A stretch of DNA of 64,000 nucleotides from Hordeum vulgare subsp. vulgare. Lineage: Eukaryota; Streptophyta; Magnoliopsida; Poales; Poaceae. Each line of letters starts with the position of its first letter. The stretch's first letter is position 1. The notes under the pieces were generated by a model. That model searched no databases, was not told where the DNA came from, and worked only from the letters and a program-made list of their open reading frames with translations. Made by a program: the position numbers and the translations under genes. Below, one piece after another: positions 21,489 to 31,493 of this stretch. The DNA is taken from NCBI RefSeq assembly GCF_904849725.1, contig NC_058521.1, positions 559,570,176 through 559,634,175 of the forward strand, given 5' to 3'.

Positions 21489-23041
21489 TGCTACAGCAAC
21501 AAAAGTCCTTCCCCGGCAGCGCTAGGAATTCTTTTGCTACTTCTCTTGCTTGCGTCGGTTTTTCCCTTGAAGAGGAAAGGGTGATGCAGCACATGAGCAG
21601 TAAGTATTTCCCTCAGTTTGAGAACCAAGGTATCAATCCAGTAGGAGAATCTCGTGAAGTCCAGAGTACCTGCACAAACACAAAGAGCTTGCACCCAACG
21701 CTATAAAGGGGTTGTCAATCCCTTCAAGATTGATTGCAAAGTGAGATCTCAAGGCGGCAAGTGCAACGAACAAAAAGTGTAAGGCTGAAAATATGGTGTG
21801 GAGTAGACCCCGGGGCCATAGTGTTCACTAGAGGATTCTCTCAAAAGTAGCAAATATTACGGTGGGTGAACAAATTACTGTCGAGCAATTGATAGAACCG
21901 CGCAAAGTCATGACGATATCTAAGGCAATGACCATACATATATGCATCACGCCCGAGACAAGTAAACTGATACTTTCTGCATCTACTACTATTACTCCAC
22001 ACATCGACCGCTATCCAGCATGCATATAGTGTATTGATTTCACGACGAACAGAGTAACACCTTAAGCATGATGACATGATGTAGAGGGATAATCTCAAAC
22101 CAATGATGAAAACGCCATCTTTTTACCCTTGATGGCAACAACACGATGCGTGCCTCGCTATCCCTTCTATCACTGGGTGAGGTCACCGCACGGTATGAAC
22201 CCAAAACCAAGCACTTCTCCCATTGCAAGAACCATAGATCTAGTTGGCCAAACAAAACCCACAACTCGAAGAGAATTACAAGGATATGAAATCATGCATA
22301 AGAGAGATCAGAAGAAACTCAAATAAGATTCATAGATAATCTGATCATAAATCCACAATTCATCGGATCTCGACAAACACACCGTAAAAGAAGATTACAT
22401 CGGATAGATCTCCATGAAGATCATGGAGAACTTTGTATTAAAGATCCAAGATAGAGAAGAAGCCATCTAGCTACTAGCTATGGACCCGTAGGTCTATGGT
22501 GAACTACTCACCCATCATCGGAGAGGTCATGGTGTTGATGAAGAAGCCCTCTGTGTCTGAATCCCCCCTCCGACAGGTCACCAGTACGTGCCCCAGATGG
22601 GATCTTGCGGAGACAGAAGCTTGCGGCGGCGAAAAAGTACTTTCGATGATCTCCTTTTTTTCCTGGGATTTTAGGGAATATATAGGCGCAAAACCTAGGG
22701 CAGAGGTGGCCCAGGGAGCCCACAAGCCAGGGAGGCGCGGCCCCCCTGGTCGCGCCATGAGGGCTTGTGGGGTCCCTGCAGGCCCCCTGACCTGATTCTC
22801 CGGCTTCCCGATCTTTTTCTGTTTCGGAAAAAATCTTTTTGGCAGTTTCATTCCGTTTGGACTCCGTTCAAAATCCTCCTCTGAAAGGGGTCAAAAACAT
22901 GGAAAAAACAGGAACTGGCACTTGGCACTGGGTTAATAAGTTAGTCCCAAAAAATATATAAAAGGCATGCAAACCATCCAAAGTTTGACAAGATAATAGC
23001 ATGAAACCATAAAAAATTATAGATACGTTGGAGACGTATCA
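21489..23041 (-). repeat. E3 5' LTR, 1553 bp
   Basis: Same termini as 14969-16522, with many substitutions and a few one-base indels. The stem-loop is at 22714-22776 (GGGAGCCCACAAGCC and GGGCTTGTGGGGTCCC on the plus strand). Confidence 0.92.
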
Positions 23042-23046
23042 TGCAT
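23042..23046. repeat. E3 target-site duplication, right copy
   Basis: TGCAT, identical to 14964-14968. Confidence 0.9.
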
Positions 23047-24072
23047 CCACTTCCATAAACCCAAAGTTCTTACATATGAGTCCACCATACCTACCTATAT
23101 GCGGTATCTATCTGCCGTTCCAAGTAAATTTGCATGTGCCAGTCTCTAAATCTTCAAGAAATAATCTGTTTTGCATGCCCGAACCGCTCATGTGGTGACA
23201 GGGGCCTATCAGTATCTTCCATTGTAGGCGTGTTATCCTCGATATATGTTTATTCACTATCATTCACGAGAAAGGGGCCCGTAATTGGAATGCCCGGTTC
23301 CATGCTCAAATCGAGAAGATAATTGCAAACAAAACTCCCCCTGGATTGATGTTGGTATGGACGGCACCCGAGTATTCGGCTAGTCCTGGAGTATGATTGA
23401 TTGGTGGTGGGGGAGTCAAAACTTTACTTTTCTGTTTGGGAACCGCCTATAGCATGTGTAGCGTGGAAGATGGTGAGAACTCTTGGTCACTGCGTTGACA
23501 ATGAAAGCATGTCACCCAAAATTATTATCTCTGTTTTCGAAGCTTGAGCTCTGGCACCTCTGCAAATCAATGCTTCCCTCTGCGAAGGGCCTATCTATTT
23601 ATGTTCCTGTTGAGTCATCCTCTTCTTATAAAAGCACCAATTAGAGAGCACCTCTGTCATTTTTATGTTTTGCTTTTAACTGTGTTGAGTATGACTGTGA
23701 CTGGATCTTCTTTGCCATGAATTACAATGTTTAGTCAGCCCTTGGTCTTTGAAGGTGCTCTGCATTTATGTTTTGCGGTCTCAGAAAGAGCTAGCGAGAT
23801 ACCATCTGTTCGTACTGCTTCATGATTGTTTTGATTGAAGTGTTGACGTTTGAGACTTATTATTATTTGCTCGCTAGTTGATTATGCCATTGATATGAGT
23901 TTACCGTGAGACCTAGATGTCATTCCCTTATGTGGTTCGCTTGTGATCTTGCTGAAATTCTGGTTATGGGTTAGACATAGTTGCAACAACAAGATCAAAC
24001 AGAGTTCGTAAAATTTTTTCTTTTGTCTCTTTCAGTTTGTCAACTGAATTGCTCGAGGACAAGCAAGGCTTT
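23047..24072 (+). other. E2 3' non-coding region, continued
   Basis: Continues E2 after E3. No coding sequence. It contains GAGTCCACCATACCTACCTA (from 23079), similar to E1 near 1180, and the 20-mer GCTTCCCTCTGCGAAGGGCC at 23572-23591 shared with E1. Confidence 0.55.
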
Positions 24073-24086
24073 AAGCTCGGGGGAGT
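24073..24086 (+). other. E2 polypurine tract
   Basis: AAGCTCGGGGGAGT directly before the LTR start TGATACG at 24087. Confidence 0.88.
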
Positions 24087-25458
24087 TGATACGTCTCCGT
24101 CGTATCTACTTTTCCCAACTCTTTTGCCCTTGTTTTGGACTCTAATTTGCATGATTAGAATGGAACTAACCCGGACTAACGCTGTTTTCAGTAGAATTGC
24201 CATGGTGTTGTTTTTGCGCAGAAATAAAAGTTCTCGAAATGACCAGAAAATTTATGGAGAATTTTTGTGGAATATATAAAAAATACTGGCGCAAGAATCA
24301 GCGGAGGATGTGGAGCGTGGAGCCCACAAGCCCACCAAGCGTGGCCCCCCTGGCCGCGCCTGGCAGGCTTGTGGGGCCCAAAACGCTCAACCGCCTCCAA
24401 TCTCAGCTCTATTTAGTCCGTCTCGCCCAGAAAAAAAATCAAGGAGAAGAGTTCATCGCGTTTTACGATACGGTGGCACCGCCACCTCCTGTTCTTCATC
24501 TGGAGGGCAGATCTGGAGTCCGTTCTGGGCTCCGGAGAGGGGAAATCGTCGCCATCGTCATCACCAACCTTCCTTCATCGCCAATTCCATGATGCTCTTC
24601 ACCGTACGTGAGTAATCTCATCGTAGGCTTGCTGGACGATGATGGGTTGGATGAGATCTATCATGTAATCGAGTTAGTTTTGACGGGGATTGATCCCTAG
24701 TATCCACTATGTTCTGAGATTGATGTTGCTACTACTTTGCCATGCTTAATGCTTGTCACTAGGGCCCGAGTGCCATGATTTCAGATCTGAACCTATTATG
24801 TTGTCGCCAATATATGTGTGTTCTTGATCCTATCTTGCAAGTTGTAGTCACCTACTATGTGTTATGACACGGCAACCCCGGAGTGAGAATAGCCGGAACC
24901 ACTCCCGGAGATGACCATAGTATGAGGAGTTCATGTATTCACCAAGTGTTAATGCGTTGGTCCGGTTCTTTATTAAAAGGAGAACCTTAATATCCCGTAG
25001 TTTCCATGAGGACCCCGCTGCAACGGGAGGGATGGACAATAGATGTCATGCAAGTTCTTTTCCCTAAGCACGTATGACTACATACGGAATACATGCCTAC
25101 ATTAGATTGACGAACTGGAGCTAGTTACTTATCTCTCCGTGTTATAACTGTTACATGATGAATAGTATCCGGCATAATCATCCATCACCGATCCAATGCC
25201 TACGAGTCTTTTACTACTGGTCCTTGCTACGTTACTTTGCTGCTACTGCTGTCACTGCTGCTACTGGTTACTGTTGCTACTGCTGCTATCACCCTACTTT
25301 GCTGCAGATACTAAATCTTTCAGGTGTGGTTGAATTGACAACTCAGCTGCTAATACTTGAGAATATTCTTTGGCTTCCCCTTGAGTCGAATCAATAAATT
25401 TGGGTTGAATACTCTATCCTTGAAAACTGTTGCGATCCCCTATACTTGTGGGTTATCA
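24087..25458 (+). repeat. E2 3' LTR, 1372 bp
   Basis: Starts TGATACGTCTCCGTCGTATC and ends CTATACTTGTGGGTTATCA. The end resembles the E1 LTR end (CTATACTTGTGGGTCATCA), supporting a common lineage. Confidence 0.9.
24267..24440 (+). promoter_or_regulatory. E2 3' LTR TATA and stem-loop cassette
   Basis: GGAATATATAAAAAATACTGG (24269-24289) is a TATA-like block. The stem-loop arms AGCCCACAAGCCC (24321-24333) and GGCTTGTGGGGCCC (24366-24379) follow, then CTCTATTTAGTCC and CCCAGAAAAAAAATC (24426-24440). Either TATA-like block could set the transcription start. Confidence 0.5.
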
Positions 25459-25865
25459 ACCGGCGGGGCGGCGAGCACGGGAGGAGGTGTAGGCCCATGG
25501 CGCGGCGGCTTCCTGCGGGCGGACAGTGGCGAGAGGGGGAGGTTAGAGAGAATTAGGAAATGGGGAACGGAGGGATGGGGGCGCAGGGTACCGACCTGGT
25601 GGTCACCGGCGGCAGCAACTCACCGGAGGAGCAGGTCCGACGACGGGAGGCGACCGGCGCACAGCACCAGGGGCGCGGGAGCACGGGCAGATGCTTGAAG
25701 CGGCTGATCCAGGCCCGGATGGGCTTGGGCAGGCTCCAATCTGGGTCCGCGGGCCGGCGGCTGGTGGTGGGAGGAGAGAGGAGGTGGGAGTGGTTGTGGG
25801 AGACTAGGGTTTGCACGGAAATTGAGGAGGGGAGAGACGGGCTGCTAAAAATGGCATGGGGGTCC
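25459..25865 (-). pseudogene. 5' end of a probable host gene truncated by E2
   Basis: A GC-rich segment unlike the flanking repeats. On the minus strand, about 30 bases after a TATA box at 25866-25873, a CT-rich leader (CAAACCCTAGTCTCCC) begins. It reaches a consensus donor CCG|GTGAGT (exon end 25624), and an acceptor CCGCCCGCAG|GAAGCC (exon start 25512) gives a 111-bp intron. An ATG in good context (GCCATGGG) lies at 25498-25496 and opens 13 codons before E2 cuts the sequence at 25459. This is the layout of a plant gene with a 5' UTR intron. The product cannot be named. An unrelated GC-rich repeat is the alternative. Confidence 0.5.
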
Positions 25866-25873
25866 TATTTATA
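25866..25873 (-). promoter_or_regulatory. TATA box of the truncated gene
   Basis: Minus strand TATAAATA within CGTTATAAATAGGACC. Upstream is GC-rich promoter-like sequence with GCCCAACCGTCCGTAAACC. Confidence 0.5.
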
Positions 25874-26858
25874 ACGATGGGGGGTAGGTTTACGGACGGT
25901 TGGGCGGAGGAGGCCTGTGCCTCCCGAGTTGCGGGCTCGGTAGCAGCGCGAGCGCGCCTGCGGTGATTGGTGTTGACGACGGGCTCCATGCGGACCATCT
26001 CGGCCCTGCAGCATACCTCTCGTGGCGCAGCTCGGCCGTGTCGACATCGAGCGAGGTCAAGGATGAAGATGCGTAAGCAGCTCGCCTACTTGGCGCGCCA
26101 AATATGGGAGATTGGTTTTGAGCATAAGGGAAACCCTCCAAGAACCCTGATTCGAACACTAGGCAGCTCTTCGCAATCTATAACCTAGCCACGACCATGA
26201 CGAAGCTACACACATAGAGCACGATGAAGACACACCGACTTACCTAGGATCTAGCCATCGTGCGGTGTAAAACTCCACTCCTGCTTGGTGGATTCGCTCT
26301 TGAGATTGCACAAGTGTTTCAAGGCTTTCGGTGGAAGAAGGGCTTTCGCTGTAGAGTGAGAGCTCAATGATTCGATCCCTCTCTACGGTGGCGGGTGTGG
26401 CCCTCTCATCCTTGCCTTGATCCTCTTTCCCTAAAATATCGACGGGAAAAGGGCAACCACAAGGCGGCAATTAAAAGTGGGACAAGCACCCAGTCTAACC
26501 TTACAAAAGAATGGTCTTCCTCTACAAGGCGTCGTCCATGACACGCTCGTGGGCTCGTTGTTAACGCCCGACCTGGCGCGTAGTGTCACCTTGGTCTCCT
26601 TGCACCGAAATACAAACATTAGGGCTCGCTATGGGGGGACAGCCTACCGTTGCCCTTTAAACGCCAAAGAGAAAAGATTCTCCCTCAACGCCCACTAACA
26701 CAGTCCTTGCCATCTCTACAAACGCACGATGTCATCCACGTATTAAGCACGCGACTACGCGACCAGCGCCGCATGACCCCTCTAGATGAAGGGCTTCACG
26801 AGATCCTGCCTTGCAAGGAGGGCCTCGCGAGGCTGCGTGCAACTTGGACATGAATGTC
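25874..26858. other. Unclassified low-copy-like sequence
   Basis: Nothing was recognised with confidence. It includes promoter-side sequence of the truncated gene and short open frames without family motifs. A 76-codon minus-strand frame at 26240-26470 has no recognisable domain. Confidence 0.4.
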
Positions 26859-26867
26859 TTGGAATGC
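26859..26867. repeat. 9-bp target duplication of the Mutator-like element, left
   Basis: TTGGAATGC, against TTGGAACGC at 29743-29751 (8 of 9). Confidence 0.7.
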
Positions 26868-27030
26868 GGAAAACCCTATTTGTCGTTCTATGCGAAGCGG
26901 TGTCGAGGCTTCGCACAAAGCGGGCAGGGGATCGGGTTGGCCCAGGTAGCGGGGCTGCCGTACCCGGTTTTGGGAAGCTTCTGAGGTTCCAACCGGTATT
27001 TTCGGTTTTGGGTAACTTCTAGAAGGTTCC
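26868..27030 (+). repeat. Left terminal inverted repeat, about 163 bp
   Basis: Pairs with 29582-29742 with substitutions. It contains its own short inverted repeat GCGAAGC...GCTTCGC, kept in both copies, and ends near CTTCTAGAAGGTTCC. Confidence 0.75.
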
Positions 27031-28440
27031 TAAACTCGTTCCTTTCTTTTTCATTTTTCTTCATTATTTTCTTTATTCTTTTCTTCTTCTTATTTGTTTC
27101 TATTTCAAAATATATTTTGTATTTTCAAAAAATAATTTTGGATTTTCAGAAAATGTTAATGATTTTAAAAAATGTTCTGTATGTTCCAAAAATTGTTTTC
27201 GGTTTTAAAATTTGTTCTTAAGATTCAAATTTGTTATCAATTTCAAAAAACAAAATCTTCAGATTCAAAAAAAAAATCATGCTTTAAAAAATTATTCGTG
27301 CTTTCAAATTTGTTCAGTATTTTTCAAAATTGTTCCCGGTTTCAAAATTTGTTCTCAAAATTAAAAGAAATGTCTGTGCTTTAAAATCTTGTTCGTGTTT
27401 CCAAATTTGTTTGGGGTTTTCTAATTTTGTTCTCAATTTCAAAATTTGTTCTCAAGATTCAAAAAATGTTTTTCCTTTAAAAAATTGTTCACTCTTCCAA
27501 ATTGGTTCACGATTTTTCAAAATTGTGCTCGGTTTCAAAATTTCTTCTCAAAATTCAAAAAAGGTTTGTGCTTTAGAAATTTGTTCATGCTTTCAAATTT
27601 CTTCGATTTTTTCTTTCAAAATTGTTCTCCTTTTAAAAATTTCGTTCTCAAGATTCAAAAAAATGTTTGTGCTTTAAAAAATTGTTCGCGCTTCAAAATT
27701 TGTTCACTTTTTAAAACTTTTTCTCGCTTTTAAAATTTGTTTTCAAAATTCAAAAAATGTTCGTGCTTTAAAAGTTTCTTCGCGCTTTCAAAGTTTTTCG
27801 GGATTTTTCAAAATTTTATTCTCAAGATTCAAAAAATATCAATGCTTTAAAAAGTTATTCGTGCTTCCAAATTTGTTCACGTTTTTCTAAAATTGTTCTC
27901 GGTTTCAAAATTTGTTTATCAAAATTCCAACAACATTCGTGCTTTAAATATTTTTTCGAGCTTTCAAATTTGTTTGGAATTTTTCAAAATTGCTCTCCTT
28001 TTCAAAATTTTGTTCTCAAGATTCAAAAAATGTTCGTGATTTAAAAAATTGTTCGCGATTCCAAATTTGTTCGCGTTTTTTGAGAATTGTCCTGGGTTTC
28101 AAAATTTGTTCTCCAAATTCAAGAAGTGTTCGTGCTTTAAAATTTTTTTCGTTCTTTGAAATTTGTTCCTGTTTTTTCAACATTGTTCTTCTTTAAAAAA
28201 AATAATTCTCAAGATTCAGAAAATGTTCATGGTTTAAAAAATCGTCCGCGGTTCCAAGTTTGTTCACTTTTTTAAAAATAGTTCTTGGTTACAAATACAA
28301 AAAATGTCCGTGCTTTAAAAATTTGTTCACACTTTCAAATTTGTTGGGGATTTTTCAAAATTGTTTCGTTTTCAAAATTTTGTTCTCAAGATCCAGAAAA
28401 TGTTCGTGCTTGAAGAAATCATTCACGCTTCCAAATGTTT
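27031..28440 (+). repeat. Left AT-rich array of TGTTC units
   Basis: Degenerate repetition of words such as TTCAAAATTTGTTCTC, AAGATTCAAAAAATGTTCG and TGCTTTAAAAA, in a loose higher-order period of about 100 bases. No coding role. Confidence 0.7.
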
Positions 28441-28539
28441 TAAAATTCGAAAAGTTTTTTCCAACAAATAAAAAAAGAATAGGAAAAAGGAAAGAAAAAA
28501 GAACCAAAAAAAAGAAAGAAGGAAAAAGGTAACTGAAAA

Positions 28540-28690
28540 AAAACTGGGTCGGCCCTTTGGGGACGCCCTAGATGCAGCGAATGGGGAGCTCCTACCTGCT
28601 ACCTGCTGCTCATTGCGGCAGGGAGCCACAGCGCCGCACAGCGGGGCGCCCTAATGCGTCGGCCCAGTTTTATTTCTTTTTTCCGTTACC
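28540..28690. other. GC-rich centre of the foldback element
   Basis: Flanked by partly inverted sequences AAAACTGGGTCGGCC (28538-28552) and CGGCCCAGTTTT (28659-28670). It may be the unique loop or a further small nested insertion. Confidence 0.45.
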
Positions 28691-28739
28691 TTTTTCGTTC
28701 TTTGTAAAAAAAATTCCTTTTCTTTTTTATTTTTCAAAT

Positions 28740-29560
28740 TAGAACAATTTTCAAAAATCTTGATCAAATATGAAAACGCGAACACATTTTTAAAGCACGA
28801 ACATTTTTTGAATTATGAGGATAAAATATAAAAAGAGGAACATTTTTGGACAATGTACAAAATAGTTTCTCGAATTATGGAATACTATTTCAAAGTCTGG
28901 AACAGTTTGTCGAATTATGGAATACTATTGCAAATTCCGGAAACAATTCAAATTCTGGATCATTTTTTTAACTTCCGGCACATTTTTATAAATTCCGGAA
29001 CTTTTTCCAAATTCCGGAACGTTTTTCTAAATTCCGGAACATTTTTTCAAATTCGAAGCATTTTTACAAATTATGGAACATTTTTTGAAATTCCGGAACA
29101 TTTATAAAATGCCGAAACATTTTTCAAATTTCAGAAAAAGTCAAATTCTGGATCATTTTTTCAAATTACGGAGCATTGTTTCAAATTATGAAACATTTTT
29201 TAAAATTCCGAAACATTTTTCAAATCCTTTTTTTCTAATTCCGGAGTATTTTTTAAAATTCCGATACATTTTTTCAAATTCTGGAGAAAAAAATACAAAT
29301 TCCAGAACATTTTTTCATATTCCGAAACATTTTTCAAAGTTCGAAACATTTTTTTCAAATCCAAACATTTTTACAAATTCTGGAACATTTTTTCAAATTC
29401 CAAAATACTTGTTTCAAATGCCGGTACATTTTTTCAAATACCAGAACATTTTTTCAAATTCCAAAACATTTTTCCAAATTCCGAAACATTTTATCATATT
29501 CCAGAACATTTTTTGAAAATCCAGAACATTTTTGAGACAAAAACAGGAAAAAAAAAGGAA
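28740..29560 (-). repeat. Right AT-rich array of about 20-bp units
   Basis: Plus strand repeats of ATTTTTTCAAATTCCGGAAC; on the minus strand the unit begins TGTTCCGGAATTTG. About 40 degenerate units. Confidence 0.75.
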
Positions 29561-29581
29561 ACAAAAAAAAAACCGGTTCAG

Positions 29582-29742
29582 GGAATCTTCTAGAAAAGTC
29601 TCAAAACCGAAAAAAACGGCTGGAAACTAGAAGGTTCCCAAAACCAGGCACATTAGCCCCTCCTCTGGGCCAGCCCGTTCATCCGCCCGCTCTGTGCGAA
29701 GCCTCAACACTGCTTCGCACAGAGCGGGAAATAGGATTTTCC
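29582..29742 (-). repeat. Right terminal inverted repeat
   Basis: Inverted partner of 26868-27030. Confidence 0.75.
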
Positions 29743-29751
29743 TTGGAACGC
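29743..29751. repeat. 9-bp target duplication of the Mutator-like element, right
   Basis: TTGGAACGC, partner of 26859-26867. Confidence 0.7.
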
Positions 29752-31337
29752 CCGTTCTTGGCAAGATGGGCGAGCTGCCTTGGGCCTGCGGAGCTCCAGA
29801 GTGGGCCGCTTCGAGAGTTCGGCCCTCCAAGTGTTGCTGACTGGACCGTCAGTCAATGCGTCGTGGTACTACCTTGTATCCACTTGACCTACAGTGGTTT
29901 AAATGCCAATTTAATTGACATGCATGCGTTTTGCACATGCATGTTTTTTAAGACTAGACCATTAGACAGCGAGCAGTCTGTAAATGAATAGCTAATGTTT
30001 CAGCGTTTAGCTGAGATGAAACAGCAGCATACCTGCACATATTAAATAGAGTGTGTGTATTCAGTGTAAACGTCCATGTCGTATCTGTCCTGTACACGTA
30101 TCCTACTGACAAGGCGATCGATCTTTCCATAGCAGCTGGTAACTTATTATAATCAACACGGTACAGAATTTTACCATATCAACCTTCAAGTCTACAGATT
30201 TTTGTAGGCAGTGGAGACTATGTGGGCAGCGCAGGAAGGAAAAACAAAACCTGTACTGACTTGCATATCGAAATTTCAGTGTGCACCTTTTTGTCAATGC
30301 CTTATCAGACATCAGTTATGCAGGCACTATATTATTTGACAGTGAACATCCTGCTAATGAACAGCTGATTGTTCAGTGTTCAGCTGAATGAAACAGCAGC
30401 CCGTCCTGCACCTTATAAATGGAATGTGTCTAAACTGAACATCAATATCGTATTCTGTAAGAACTTTTTTTCTTTTAGAAATGGAGGATGTAAAACATCA
30501 ATGCATACAATCATTTTATTAATTATTTATTAGAACCTTACATAGTAATAAATCAGTAGGCTTAAAGCCTTAGCAACATCTGTCGCTATTCCTATCCCCT
30601 TGATGAAGGAGTGTCGAATGTCCGAATCGAATACTAAACAAACATCGCATCAAAGCCTACCATCTCAAACTGGGTACCCCATCCAAACCGCAATGCCGGG
30701 TCTGGGTCATACGTCGGTCTGGCTCATTCTCAGTGGACACCACATGCACACGCAGCAAGGGCCGTCACCACCAACTTCCATCAATCCATCTTCGGAGCAA
30801 ATATTGATGCATCGGTCTTGCCAGACCTCTCTACCACCGGCGCCACAACGAACGTCATCCTCCTGCGCGACTTCATCACCGCACATCGGACGTCGAGTCT
30901 CCACCATGCCACGCCGTGAAGATCCAATGCCAAGAATATGTAGGATGAAGCACCGCTCCATCAAAGATGTTGTCCACTGGTCCCTCGAGTCCGTGTGCAC
31001 CTTCAAAAATGATGCCACCAAGGGAGAAATGACACAAGAGCGCCCTCGTCATCTGATCTACTAATCTAGGATTTCCCAAGGAGGTAGCAGATAGTGGTCT
31101 AGAACTTCTCAACGATGATGCCTTCAAGAAGCGCAACATTGAAGAGCGCCGCTATCGCCGGCCTTGGCAACTAGCCGACAACAGATTTTCACCCAAAATA
31201 GTTCGAAGAACCTCTATTATGTGTCTTGTGCAAGGATCGCCGTGCTAGCCCGTCGTCGCAGAACCGATTCGCCAGTCCGCCCACACGCATATGGGTCGGG
31301 CGAGATCTGCGAACCCGACAACCACCACAGGAGCGCC

Positions 31338-31383
31338 TCCGACGCGGGGTAACCGCGCCTCCGACGCGGGGTAACCGCGCCTC
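31338..31383. repeat. Two tandem copies of a ~21-bp GC-rich unit
   Basis: GCGCCTCCGACGCGGGGTAAC occurs twice in succession, followed by a partial third (GCGCCTCCG). Confidence 0.8.
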
Positions 31384-31474
31384 CGCTGTCATCGTCGCCA
31401 CTCACACCGCCGATATCCCGCTGCTCCTTCTCGCCGGATCGCCTTTGTGATTTGTGTTGCCGCTGCCACGCGCC

Positions 31475-31493
31475 GGGGGGGGGGGGGGGGGGG
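31475..31493. repeat. Homopolymer of 19 G
   Basis: Uninterrupted G run inside the GC-rich leader of the retroposon derivative. The length may be affected by sequencing. Confidence 0.85.

Larger units (their letters stand above)
14969..23041 (-). mobile_element. E3: complete non-autonomous Gypsy element (gag-protease only)
   Basis: An 8073-bp element on the minus strand, with LTRs 14969-16522 and 21489-23041, a perfect 5-bp target duplication TGCAT, a tRNA-Asp-type primer site and a polypurine tract. The internal region encodes Gag and protease only; about 2.7 kb downstream has no coding content and no RT or integrase. Such large derivatives move with enzymes from other copies. It sits in the 3' non-coding region of E2. 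The Triticeae Sabrina/WHAM type is possible but not verified. By eye about 30 differences separate the LTRs over their first ~490 aligned bases, so it is not recent. Confidence 0.92.
8967..25458 (+). mobile_element. E2: Athila-like Gypsy element lacking RT and integrase, with nested E3
   Basis: Plus-strand element with a 5' LTR (8967-10175, its beginning separated by E1 and outside the window), primer-binding site, decayed gag and protease, an intact accessory ORF, polypurine tract and a full 3' LTR (24087-25458). E3 interrupts it at 14969-23041. With E3 removed the internal region is about 5.8 kb and holds no RT, RNase H or integrase, so the element depended on another copy for movement. The 3' flank is ACCGG; its partner is outside the window. 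Confidence 0.88.
26868..29742. mobile_element. Mutator-like / foldback DNA transposon, non-autonomous, 2875 bp
   Basis: Bounded by long inverted repeats (26868-27030 and 29582-29742) starting GGAAAAC/TCCTATTT, and by a 9-bp target duplication with one mismatch, the size typical of the Mutator superfamily. No transposase is present. Between the repeats are two AT-rich arms made of short degenerate units and a GC-rich centre at 28540-28690. The arms point in opposite directions (units starting TGTTC read outward to inward from both ends), so the whole element could fold back. Frames of 60-147 codons inside are by-products of the repeats. Confidence 0.72.

Noticed and set aside
25553..25816. Minus-strand frame of 87 codons in the truncated gene segment
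   Set aside because: It starts at GTG, crosses the proposed intron donor and has no domain; the splice-site model with the ATG at 25498 is more convincing.
27172..29516. Series of open frames of 60-147 codons with repeating Phe/Lys/Asn-rich peptides
   Set aside because: They translate the degenerate AT-rich repeat arms of the foldback element; the period and lack of stops explain them, and no domain is present.
27031..29560. Short regular repeats considered as a CRISPR-like array
   Set aside because: Units are degenerate, contiguous and without unique spacers, inside a eukaryotic transposon.
30600..31064. Plus-strand frame of 154 codons in the retroposon derivative
   Set aside because: No recognised domain and antisense to the inferred retroposon direction; chance frame in GC-rich DNA.
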